Assembly (NCBI RefSeq): GCF_003172895.1
Contig: NZ_QGKL01000019.1
Span: forward strand, 62,001-126,000
Length of the DNA stretch: 64,000 nt
Direction: 5' to 3'
Source of the DNA: Leucothrix arctica
Lineage (GTDB): Bacteria; Pseudomonadota; Gammaproteobacteria; Thiotrichales; Thiotrichaceae
Part shown: positions 36,707 to 44,908 of the stretch, piece by piece
Layout: each line of letters begins with the position of its first letter
How positions within the stretch are numbered: the stretch's first letter is position 1
Made by a program: the position numbers and the translations under genes
Notes under the pieces: generated by a model
The model's database searches: none
What the model saw: the letters and a program-made list of their open reading frames with translations, nothing else
What the model was told of the DNA's origin: nothing

Positions 36707-37138
36707 CTAACTCTTAATCTTCCAAAAACGTTGCATCTCAATAAAGATAAACGATGCCGTCCAAGTAATCAGCACCAAGCCCGTTAGCGCCTCTAAGCCG
36801 ACCAAATAACGAATATCCCCCATCGGCACAATGTCACCAAAGCCCAGCGAAGTGTAGGTAGTAAATGAGAAGTAGCTTGCGTCCATCACGCTACCTCCAA
36901 AGTTACCTTCTAGTGTCCCGTAACGGCCACTTTTAACCATAAAATAGTAAGCAAAAGCAAACATCCATACTTCAATAACATGAGCGGTTAGCGCCCCAAA
37001 AACACTAATTACAATACGCGCTCTAGGTCGCAGAAAAGTCAGCTTCGGTATTAATCTCGTTAAACGATAAAGCCCTTCATAGTGCACCAGCACCACACTC
37101 GCAATGAGTAAGCTATTTATTATAAGAATTTCAATCAT
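36707..37138 (-). CDS. Two-transmembrane ion channel (potassium channel pore family)
   Basis: 143 residues, Ion_trans_2 family. The pore helix and selectivity filter read SFTTYTSLGFGDIVP, with TSLGFGD at about 96-102 corresponding to the TVGYGD filter of K+ channels (Leu for Val and Phe for Tyr are common in this small-protein branch). Hydrophobic segments lie at about 4-19, 43-67 and 110-134. There is no cytosolic RCK domain, so gating is not evident. It lies alone between the Nudix and YcaQ-type genes. Confidence 0.85.
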   Translation of the reverse strand: MIEILIINSLLIASVVLVHYEGLYRLTRLIPKLTFLRPRARIVISVFGALTAHVIEVWMFAFAYYFMVKSGRYGTLEGNFGGSVMDASYFSFTTYTSLGFGDIVPMGDIRYLVGLEALTGLVLITWTASFIFIEMQRFWKIKS

Positions 37139-37184
37139 ATCTAAAGACTACTCACATCCACTTATAAAGTCATCAAGCGCACAC

Positions 37185-38393
37185 CTACATTACAGACGCT
37201 AAGACAGCCTGAAAACGCTCGGTTAACGGCTTAGGATGCGCCTTAATCAAGGAAACCGAGTCACATTGTTGAAACTGACAAAAGTCCTTAATGGCTTTAG
37301 CAAATGCGTCAATCACTTGCTCGTCATCAAACTCATGCGACTCAAAGTGTAAAAAACGAATCTCTAAATGACGGTCTTTACGGTGTGCTTTGCAATCCAT
37401 TCGCCCAATAAACTGGTCACGATAAAGTAGCGGCAATGAGAAATAACCATACTGACGCTTAGCCGCAGGCACGTAACACTCAATCAAATACTCATATTGA
37501 AACAGCGCTTTAAGTCGGTCACGCTGAATCACGCAATTATCAAACGGTGACAAGATAACCAAGCGGTTACTCACGCGAGGAAGCAGACGCTCAAGCGCAC
37601 CAGAGGCTAAGAAATACACCTCGCCACTACTCAACTCGACTTGCTCTAAAAGCCCCTGCGCCAGCCTGTCATTCATCAACGCTTTTACCGCATTGCGCAG
37701 CACCGTATTTCGACGAAGATAAGTCACTCCTTTAACGGACACCAACCCATGACAGCGTAACTGTTGATCTAATAGGTGCGCTGCGAACGCTTCGACACTA
37801 GGTGACTCCGTGTTGACGTGTGATGGCAATACCCGCTCAGTGAGATCATATTTCTTTTGAAAACCTTCACGGTCACACACCATGAGGTCGCCCTGCATAT
37901 ACAACTGTTCCAGCGCCTTTTTAGCGGGCTTCCAGTCCCACCAACCTTCACGCTTCACCGTGTTTGTTTCCAAGTCACGTGAGCGCAATGGCCCTTCCGC
38001 TTCTATACGCAGCAACAACTCCGCCATGAGTTTAAGGTCTGGGTCTTTGTACCAATGAACTTGACCACTTTTAAGCGCCTGCTTATAAGGCAAAGAAAAG
38101 CGAAAGTCATCAATCGGCAAAAATGCAGCGGCATGTGACCAATACTCAAACACATCACCATCGACCAATAATTGATTAGTCATGTCAGGCGTAAAGTTAG
38201 GCACTCTTGAGCGCAGCACATGATTATGCGCGCGCTCCACCACAGAGATCGTGTCGATCTGAATATAACCAAGATGACTAATCGCCTTGCGCGCGCCCGC
38301 TAACCCTAGCCCATAAGGTTTCGCTTGCAGCAAACCCTGTGACGATAACGCGAGGCGACGTAAACGCGTCTTCATTTGGTTATTGGCAGTCAT
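37185..38393 (-). CDS. YcaQ/AlkZ-like winged-helix DNA glycosylase
   Basis: 402 residues, HTH_42 family (PF06224), usual length. The catalytic QxD motif of YcaQ is at 45-47 (GYIQIDTISVVERAHNHVLR), followed by the WSHAAAFLPIDDFR and SRDLETN winged-helix regions and a C-terminal beta-barrel domain. YcaQ of E. coli unhooks DNA interstrand crosslinks by base excision, and the AZL branch with QxD removes alkylated bases. The retained Gln and Asp support activity. It is 5 bp downstream of the GyrI-like gene on the same strand. Confidence 0.9.
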   Translation of the reverse strand: MTANNQMKTRLRRLALSSQGLLQAKPYGLGLAGARKAISHLGYIQIDTISVVERAHNHVLRSRVPNFTPDMTNQLLVDGDVFEYWSHAAAFLPIDDFRFSLPYKQALKSGQVHWYKDPDLKLMAELLLRIEAEGPLRSRDLETNTVKREGWWDWKPAKKALEQLYMQGDLMVCDREGFQKKYDLTERVLPSHVNTESPSVEAFAAHLLDQQLRCHGLVSVKGVTYLRRNTVLRNAVKALMNDRLAQGLLEQVELSSGEVYFLASGALERLLPRVSNRLVILSPFDNCVIQRDRLKALFQYEYLIECYVPAAKRQYGYFSLPLLYRDQFIGRMDCKAHRKDRHLEIRFLHFESHEFDDEQVIDAFAKAIKDFCQFQQCDSVSLIKAHPKPLTERFQAVLASVM

Positions 38394-38398
38394 TGTTA

Positions 38399-38848
38399 TT
38401 ACTTAATGGCGATATAAATTTCAACTTCATCAGCGCCTTTGTAAAACTCAAAGTCCGTAGTAAAGCTACGCTCTTCCTGACAATCACTCGCCGTAAAATG
38501 CGCCCAAACCTCACCCCAAAGACCGATTACCGCCTGAGGCATTTGCCCCTGTGCTGAAAATATTAGGTACTTTCCAGCTTCAATCTGTACTTCCACCGAG
38601 TCAGCTAAGCTGTCTTTTGACAAAGTATTGGCACAGGCAATCACATCAAACGCGCCCGTGTGGTCTGACTCGTAGTTGGTGTATACCCCGTAAACCTTCG
38701 ACTGAGCCGTTAGGTTTGGTAGCGCGACTGTGAAGAACTTCTCCCAAACTTTTCCTAATTTGGCGGTCGATGGGTCTTGCTCATTGGCATTGGTCGTTCG
38801 TACGGAAAAACCAACCGCATTGATTTCTGGGATAGTTTGAGTGTTCAT
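38399..38848 (-). CDS. GyrI-like / AraC-type effector-binding domain protein
   Basis: 149 residues, a stand-alone GyrI-like small-molecule-binding domain (beta-alpha duplicated fold). It shows INAVGFSVRTTNANE, the VYGVYTNYESDHTGAFDVIA segment and ALIGLW-like AVIGLWGEVWAHF in the second repeat, ending FEFYKGADEVEIYIAIK. Such proteins bind hydrophobic drugs or inhibit gyrase. Directly upstream of a crosslink-repair glycosylase gene (5 bp), which suggests a shared role in coping with DNA-damaging compounds. Confidence 0.85.
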   Translation of the reverse strand: MNTQTIPEINAVGFSVRTTNANEQDPSTAKLGKVWEKFFTVALPNLTAQSKVYGVYTNYESDHTGAFDVIACANTLSKDSLADSVEVQIEAGKYLIFSAQGQMPQAVIGLWGEVWAHFTASDCQEERSFTTDFEFYKGADEVEIYIAIK

Positions 38849-38942
38849 AATTTTCCTTGTGGCAGCAGCGCTAGTAACTTAATAGGGGGACAGATTATAA
38901 CCGATGGCAACATTATAAAGTGAGTCTTATATGGTTAGCCTA

Positions 38943-40953
38943 AGTGTGCCGAAAAGAGTTGGCAGTGAACATGGTATTACAGGTGCTGCAAAGGTCTTTC
39001 TGTTTCTAAGCTGCCTGTTCGGCAGTGAACGGTAAAGATCAATTTTTAACTGCTGAAGTTAATTTCTAAGCTGCCTGTTCGGCAGTGAACCACAATCAGT
39101 AGTGATCGTTGGATCTGGCTCATTTCTAAGCTGCCTGTTCGGCAGTGAACATCCCAGTGGTGCGGCTCATGTTCGGTGACGCTTTCTAAGCTGCCTGTTC
39201 GGCAGTGAACGCTATCTTCATCCTGTCCAAACTCCCCCCTTCGTTTCTAAGCTGCCTGTTCGGCAGTGAACAAATCATTCCGTTTGAGCGTCCTGACGAG
39301 GTGTTTCTAAGCTGCCTGTTCGGCAGTGAACGAAGCGATAAAGCGCGATAGGGATCAGTTGTGTTTCTAAGCTGCCTGTTCGGCAGTGAACAGTTGTGGA
39401 ACTTTGCAGCTGAGTTAATGCGTTTTCTAAGCTGCCTGTTCGGCAGTGAACGCCACGACAGCACTTGCTGTTATAGATTGGGATTTCTAAGCTGCCTGTT
39501 CGGCAGTGAACAAACAAATGGAATTCAAGCGCGGCTGGTAAGTTTTCTAAGCTGCCTGTTCGGCAGTGAACGTGACCATGAAATTACTCTTGCCGTTATG
39601 GGCTTTCTAAGCTGCCTGTTCGGCAGTGAACGAGGATATGAAAGAATGGGTTGCTGATATGACTTTCTAAGCTGCCTGTTCGGCAGTGAACTGGGTGCTT
39701 CAACGGCTGTTCCCAATAACGACTTTCTAAGCTGCCTGTTCGGCAGTGAACACGTCAAACACAACGAACAACAATTTTGATGATTTCTAAGCTGCCTGTT
39801 CGGCAGTGAACGTTTTAAATACGACATCAAGCTTTCGCTCTTCTTTCTAAGCTGCCTGTTCGGCAGTGAACTCATCTTGAATAGCGTGATAGCCCATTTT
39901 GGCTTTCTAAGCTGCCTGTTCGGCAGTGAACGGTATTACTGGTGATGTGGTTCAGGTGAAAGTTTTCTAAGCTGCCTGTTCGGCAGTGAACATGAGTCAG
40001 CGAGTGCAGTCATTCATTACGACTTTCTAAGCTGCCTGTTCGGCAGTGAACACTCAGAAGATGATAAACGGACTGCGTTGATAAATTTCTAAGCTGCCTG
40101 TTCGGCAGTGAACCTTTTTTAGATGCAGCACAGAAGGTGCTAGGATTTCTAAGCTGCCTGTTCGGCAGTGAACTAAAGCGCAACGCTGCTAAGCCTCGTA
40201 TAACGTTTCTAAGCTGCCTGTTCGGCAGTGAACACCAAAGTATCAACTGGCGCTTTTCTTTCCCTTTTCTAAGCTGCCTGTTCGGCAGTGAACCATAAGA
40301 CGGCCCTGTACCGAACTGTGTCTTATTTCTAAGCTGCCTGTTCGGCAGTGAACATTGCCGCTCCCAGTAGTTACGCTTCTTTTCATTTCTAAGCTGCCTG
40401 TTCGGCAGTGAACTAGTATTCATCTATTGGGTTTCCTCTTGTCGGTTTCTAAGCTGCCTGTTCGGCAGTGAACGTCATTGGAGTTTAAGTACCCATCTAT
40501 GAAGATTTCTAAGCTGCCTGTTCGGCAGTGAACTTGCATCTGCCCCGCCTGCACCTTGCAATAGTTTTCTAAGCTGCCTGTTCGGCAGTGAACCTTTAGT
40601 ACGGCGAAAACACGGCAAACTTTTATTTCTAAGCTGCCTGTTCGGCAGTGAACCAAAAAACATTGCAAAGTAATACTTGGGGATGTTTCTAAGCTGCCTG
40701 TTCGGCAGTGAACTCAGAAGATGACAAGCGCTCTGCGATGGATGCTTTCTAAGCTGCCTGTTCGGCAGTGAACAAATATGCCAGTGTGGTGTACCGTCGT
40801 GGTGTTTTCTAAGCTGCCTGTTCGGCAGTGAACATCGGTACAACTAACCAAGACGAATATCTGAATTTCTAAGCTGCCTGTTCGGCAGTGAACTTAGTGA
40901 AGATGGCTTTAGAGTTTCAGCGTCCTTTCTAAGCTGCCTGTTCGGCAGTGAAC
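38943..40953 (-). CRISPR. Type I-F CRISPR array: 33 intact repeats plus a degenerate terminal repeat
   Basis: The 28-bp repeat, read on the minus strand, has the I-F form GTTCACTGCC-GAACA-GGCAGC-TTAGAAA, with a 5-bp CTGCC/GGCAG stem for Cas6f and an 8-base CTTAGAAA handle. Intact repeats start at 39003, 39063, 39123, 39183, then every 60 bp from 39244 to 40024 (14 copies) and from 40086 to 40926 (15 copies). All 33 are identical by eye. Spacers are 32 bp, except 33 bp at 39211-39243 and 34 bp at 40052-40085. The leader-distal repeat (38943-38970) keeps only its first ten minus-strand bases. Leader side is the cas6f end. The array therefore runs on the same strand as, and downstream of, the cas operon. 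Confidence 0.98.
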
Positions 40954-41084
40954 TGCAATTATTTCACAATAATCACAGTTAAAACAATCAATTAAGCCAG
41001 ATTAACACTGTTTTACCAATGTAAATCTGGCTCAAGCTAAGTTACTGATTTTTAAAGAACTTAATTTACATCAAAAATTAAGGG
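40954..41084 (-). promoter_or_regulatory. CRISPR leader between cas6f and the array
   Basis: 131 bp of AT-rich sequence between the cas6f stop and the first repeat. It should hold the crRNA promoter and the adaptation signals. Two dyads are visible: CTTAATTT/AAATTAAG (41060-41082), directly after cas6f, and AGCCAGATT (40995-41003) / AATCTGGCT (41024-41032). Neither is followed by a clean T-run, so they may be weak terminators or protein sites. Confidence 0.7.
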
Positions 41085-41684
41085 TCAAAACAAAGGTACT
41101 GAACTCTTTGAAGCTAGGCCATAAGTGCTAAAGCCTTCGCTCATTGTTAAATCACTAGTCTCAGAAAAACCAATGGTTAAAGGGTACTTCTCCCCTGAAC
41201 CTAAGCTCTTCATAGTAATAAAAGGAAAACGATAAACCTCTTTTTCACTTTGCTTACGTTCTTTATCACTCTCGAAGTATGCTAAAGCCATGTCATAACT
41301 AATTGATAGCCTTTTAGCTCTACGTCTAGCAAGACGCTCGTTTGATCCTTTTTCAAATAACCTTTTGAAGCAACCATACCCCTTCAACTCAGAAGGTACT
41401 TCCTTAACATCTTTACAATGTACATAGTCTGTTAAGCGCGCTAGCCAACGTGAAAGATCTAAAGAACTTAGCTGCTCTTTAGTTTCAGCAAAGACCCTCA
41501 ACTTGCTTCCAAGGCTATGTTTCTCCAATCGATAATCTGGGAATGACACACCTATTTTGAGCCTATTATTAGCCTCTTTCTGCTCAACAAGTGCCAAATG
41601 AACTTGTTGGTAAACACGTTCCCACAAGTAATAAACACTCATATCAGCATCGGGCAATAAAGTAAGTTCCACATAATATTTCAT
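41085..41684 (-). CDS. cas6f: Type I-F CRISPR endoribonuclease Cas6f/Csy4
   Basis: 199 residues from ATG 41684 (MKYYVELTLLPDADMSVYYL). The open frame continues 13 codons further into cas7f, which I rejected. Cas6f cuts the pre-crRNA at the base of the repeat stem and stays bound to the crRNA. The catalytic His29 of the characterised Pseudomonas Csy4 is conserved at the same number here (VYQQVHLALV). The arginine-rich helix that reads the stem is RLARRRAKR (about 118-126), and the C-terminal GFSTYGL is typical. Last gene of the cas operon, 4 bp after cas7f, directly before the leader. Confidence 0.96.
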   Translation of the reverse strand: MKYYVELTLLPDADMSVYYLWERVYQQVHLALVEQKEANNRLKIGVSFPDYRLEKHSLGSKLRVFAETKEQLSSLDLSRWLARLTDYVHCKDVKEVPSELKGYGCFKRLFEKGSNERLARRRAKRLSISYDMALAYFESDKERKQSEKEVYRFPFITMKSLGSGEKYPLTIGFSETSDLTMSEGFSTYGLASKSSVPLF

Positions 41685-41688
41685 GCGA

Positions 41689-42714
41689 TTACTCCTTACC
41701 GCTTTCACCAAAGACACCACCACGAACTAATACACCCATTACATAATGCTCTTCCTCTTGGCTTTCTAGCTTTTCACCTTGAGCAAACTTATCAAACAAC
41801 GTGAAGAAATCAGCCTTCACTTTAGGGTTACGATAAGCCTTACCTAAGTTAGTTACTGCGCCATACGGCTCTATAGCTATCGGCCCAACATTCAGCGTTT
41901 CAAAGTCAGGGTACCAAGTATCAATAGTACGTAATGCATTACCAACCTTCTGTGAGTGCATCCCTGCAACATCATTTATATGATAAAGAATTTTACTTTT
42001 TCCACCCTTTGAGTTGCCCTTATCAAGCACTAACTCTTCACTTGGGTACACGTCTTGAGCTTTACCTATTTGCGCAAACGCATTAATTTCTAGCAGTAAA
42101 AAACTAGTTTTCCCTGATAGTGCATCAGCAATTTTAGCCGCTAGTGCTTCAAGTTCGGTAGTGCTAGCATCAAAGTTACGCGTGCTGAATGCTGTTGAGT
42201 CAAACACCCAAGCCTCATCACTATTAGACACCTTAACGTGTACCTCTAGCTTTTCCGAACCAACACGGTTTCTCCACAAAAAGCGACCACTAGCAATATT
42301 AGTTGCGTAACGACGAGCAAGCTCAGTAAAGCCCTTTTCTTCAATATAACCTTTCGCCGCAGCACTATAACTAGCTAAAAACACTTCGCTGTTACAAGCA
42401 GATGGCTGCTCAACACCACTTAGTACCTTAAGTGTAAAACTCAACTTAAGCGTGTCTTGCTCTGGTGCTAGTGCACAGCTATCTACACGCTGTAAGTTAG
42501 GTTTTTCAACTTCAGCATTTAGCTTCAAAGGATCGTTTTTAATAGCCGCTTTCAAGCGATTTGAAATAGTTCCCCTAACTGATTTCTCCTTAAGTTTTAG
42601 TGGAGATACAGTATCGTTACGCCCCTCCCAAGTAGTCCCATACATGAAGCCATCAGAAGGCACTAATTTTTTTTCAAATGCGAGTACAGATGCAACGTTT
42701 TCTTTCTTAGCCAT
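41689..42714 (-). CDS. cas7f: Type I-F CRISPR backbone protein Cas7f/Csy3
   Basis: 341 residues, the usual Csy3 length. Six copies form the helical backbone of the Csy (Cascade) complex along the spacer part of the crRNA. Diagnostic segments are LAFEKKLVPSDGFMYGTTWE near the start, ARRYATNIASGRFLWRNRVG in the middle, and IEPYGAVTNLGKAYR towards the end. Gap of 18 bp from cas5f and 4 bp to cas6f, in the standard operon order. Confidence 0.96.
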   Translation of the reverse strand: MAKKENVASVLAFEKKLVPSDGFMYGTTWEGRNDTVSPLKLKEKSVRGTISNRLKAAIKNDPLKLNAEVEKPNLQRVDSCALAPEQDTLKLSFTLKVLSGVEQPSACNSEVFLASYSAAAKGYIEEKGFTELARRYATNIASGRFLWRNRVGSEKLEVHVKVSNSDEAWVFDSTAFSTRNFDASTTELEALAAKIADALSGKTSFLLLEINAFAQIGKAQDVYPSEELVLDKGNSKGGKSKILYHINDVAGMHSQKVGNALRTIDTWYPDFETLNVGPIAIEPYGAVTNLGKAYRNPKVKADFFTLFDKFAQGEKLESQEEEHYVMGVLVRGGVFGESGKE

Positions 42715-42732
42715 GAGATATTCCTTTATAAA

Positions 42733-43626
42733 TTAATGAGTCGGTTTATTTTGTCGACAAAGATATAAATTATTTTCAGCATCAACATCGTAATGCCACA
42801 AGATTTGATCAAGTTCGCTCAACCGATACGGCATAACAAACTCGCCTAAAGTAATAATGCTTTCTGCAAAACGATGGGGTGTATCAGCATCGCGCTGTTG
42901 CAACGCTTGCCCCAGCTCTGAAATGCCATGAAAACCTGTCGCAACAGGAACAATCCAGCCTTTAGTTTCACGGCTGCTTTCCCAAGTCACTTTCTCTTTT
43001 TCATCTTGTTGACTCGCATGAGTCACTTTCAAGTAATCTAGTAACGCATCAATGCCGTCTTGCCCTTCTGCCATTGATTGTTCCATCAAGTCTTTACGCT
43101 CTAATAAGCAATGACCTGGCATTAAGCGGCGAAGTAATTGGCGCTCTTCAGTATTGCTATCAACCGTCACTAACTCACAAGATGATGACCAATCAGAAGT
43201 TAAAATATCCCCCCCTGCTAGCTTCATCTTCCCTTGCAGACAAGCATCAACAACATCTCGCAACTCATCAAAATCAACAAAGCCCAAGTCATCAATTTCA
43301 ATCAACAATGAAACAGTCAAATGAATACGTGCTTCTTCGATAAACGAAGGACGGTTACCTGCTTTATCTAAAGGGTTTCCCGTTCCGATAATGGAGTGAA
43401 CATAATCGTTTTCTCCTTTATGAGTTTGTAGGTCGAAATCATGACAAGAAACAGCCATGCTTTTGAACTCAATATCCTCAAAATCTTGCGCTTGAACGTG
43501 ACGTTGCAGGGCGTGCATCGCTCCTACCCACGCCGTCATAGCAGGGAACCCTATGGTATAAGGGCTAGAAAGTGCATTCGCGTTATGAATACGAATATTG
43601 GGAATCAGTAAGAAATCTCTACTCAC
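42733..43626 (-). CDS. cas5f: Type I-F CRISPR protein Cas5f/Csy2
   Basis: 297 residues, Csy2 family. It starts MSRDFLLIPNIRIHNANALS and continues PYTIGFPAMTAWVGAMHALQ, the characteristic N-terminus. Later comes LMPGHCLLERKDLM and a C-terminal AESIITLGEFVMPYRLSELD. With Cas8f it caps the 5' handle of the crRNA. The start overlaps the cas8f stop by 4 bp. Confidence 0.95.
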   Translation of the reverse strand: MSRDFLLIPNIRIHNANALSSPYTIGFPAMTAWVGAMHALQRHVQAQDFEDIEFKSMAVSCHDFDLQTHKGENDYVHSIIGTGNPLDKAGNRPSFIEEARIHLTVSLLIEIDDLGFVDFDELRDVVDACLQGKMKLAGGDILTSDWSSSCELVTVDSNTEERQLLRRLMPGHCLLERKDLMEQSMAEGQDGIDALLDYLKVTHASQQDEKEKVTWESSRETKGWIVPVATGFHGISELGQALQQRDADTPHRFAESIITLGEFVMPYRLSELDQILWHYDVDAENNLYLCRQNKPTH

Positions 43627-44870
43627 AACAACGCCTCCTTACATTGATCAATAATAGATTCAAAGTGTGGCAGTTGGTCATCTCCCAGACCCACTTCTTT
43701 CTTCTTTGTCACTACATCTTTATAGGCTTTAGATAACCACTTAGCTAACTCAAAACTGATCACATCAAAACAAGCTTTGTCGTCTTTTCGGTCTCCGCCA
43801 TATTGTTGATCCAGCCATATTTTTTGTGGCTTTGGCAACGCATCGCAACTCTCTGAGTTTGACCAGCCTGCATCTAAACTTCGTAGTGTCCATACCTGAT
43901 CGACTACTTGGTAAATGATACTTCTTAGTACTGAATCACGCTTATGTCGTATATGAACATTGTTAGCATCACTAACAAGCAACTTATGCAAAGTTTGAAA
44001 CTCTTCGGTGTACCTTTTTGCCCACAAGACTTCTTTGAAAAAGCTCTCTTTGGGTCGTCTAATCTTTCGTTTTTCAAGCTTAGGCGGTAACGAAGGTAGC
44101 AAGTAAGCTGCACCACCATTTTGACTATTCAGCACGCTAATGTTTTGCGGCTTTGTACCGCCAAAACCAATCACACTCAAATCAAAGACATCCGACAATG
44201 TAAGTTCACTGTATTGATTTTTCTTACGTGCTTCCCTTGCCTCTTTTGCCTCATCAGAGAATCGCAACGTATTAATCCGCTCCTTCAATTTGTACATAAC
44301 ATTTGAAGGCGTAAGGATCGACAACAGGTGATAGTCATCGTCAACAGGAAAGTAAACTTGCTTCACTTTTCCGCTTGTCTTTACCGCGTTTTCATCGCTT
44401 TGTTTTATGGCTAGTAGACCATCAGATATTTCAAGAAAAGTTGTATCAGGAAAACTGAACTGCGTTTCTATCTCAGGCGTTTGTGCTTCAAGATGCTCTA
44501 AGACTGTTTGTTTATCCTTAAGCTCAATACTCAAAAACTTATAAACATCCATTGCCGCCGCATTCCCAAAGACGTCTAGTCCCACTTCCACATTGCCTGT
44601 ACGAAGATAGCCATCTGCTTTCCTCTCTGCTGTGGCAATAACAGGGCTAATCTTGGCGCTTGGGTGACTAAACTTCCCTGGGTGGCTCACCAAAGAAAGT
44701 TGCTGCGCTCGCTTAGCAGCATCAGGCAACCAACTACTGAGGGAAAAAGTACTGGCCGCCTTTCTCTCAAAATCAGCTTGCTCTTCTGCTGAGGTATTAC
44801 TTTTAATTTTCTTCTTCAGCCAAACTTCTTTTCGTTCATCAAGAAATTGCTGAATCGCAGGATCTAACAT
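43623..44870 (-). CDS. cas8f: Type I-F CRISPR large subunit Cas8f/Csy1
   Basis: 415 residues, in the normal Csy1 range. It starts MLDPAIQQFLDERKEVWLKK. The region TFSLSSWLPDAAKRAQQLSL and HPGKFSHPSAKIS matches the conserved N-terminal Csy1 pattern, and GFGGTKPQNISVLNSQNGG is the central family motif. Cas8f reads the CC/GG PAM and helps recruit Cas2-3. Lies 38 bp after the cas2-3 gene and overlaps cas5f. Confidence 0.95.
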   Translation of the reverse strand: MLDPAIQQFLDERKEVWLKKKIKSNTSAEEQADFERKAASTFSLSSWLPDAAKRAQQLSLVSHPGKFSHPSAKISPVIATAERKADGYLRTGNVEVGLDVFGNAAAMDVYKFLSIELKDKQTVLEHLEAQTPEIETQFSFPDTTFLEISDGLLAIKQSDENAVKTSGKVKQVYFPVDDDYHLLSILTPSNVMYKLKERINTLRFSDEAKEAREARKKNQYSELTLSDVFDLSVIGFGGTKPQNISVLNSQNGGAAYLLPSLPPKLEKRKIRRPKESFFKEVLWAKRYTEEFQTLHKLLVSDANNVHIRHKRDSVLRSIIYQVVDQVWTLRSLDAGWSNSESCDALPKPQKIWLDQQYGGDRKDDKACFDVISFELAKWLSKAYKDVVTKKKEVGLGDDQLPHFESIIDQCKEALL

Positions 44871-44908
44871 TGAGACTCCTTGAAACTATTAATCATTTAA
44901 TATCCTTT

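Noticed and set aside
39186-40843. Long open frames on both strands inside the CRISPR array (repetitive SLPNRQLRK, HCRTGSLE and FLSCLFGSE peptides)
   Set aside because: They are translations of the 28-bp repeat and its 60-bp period, not genes.
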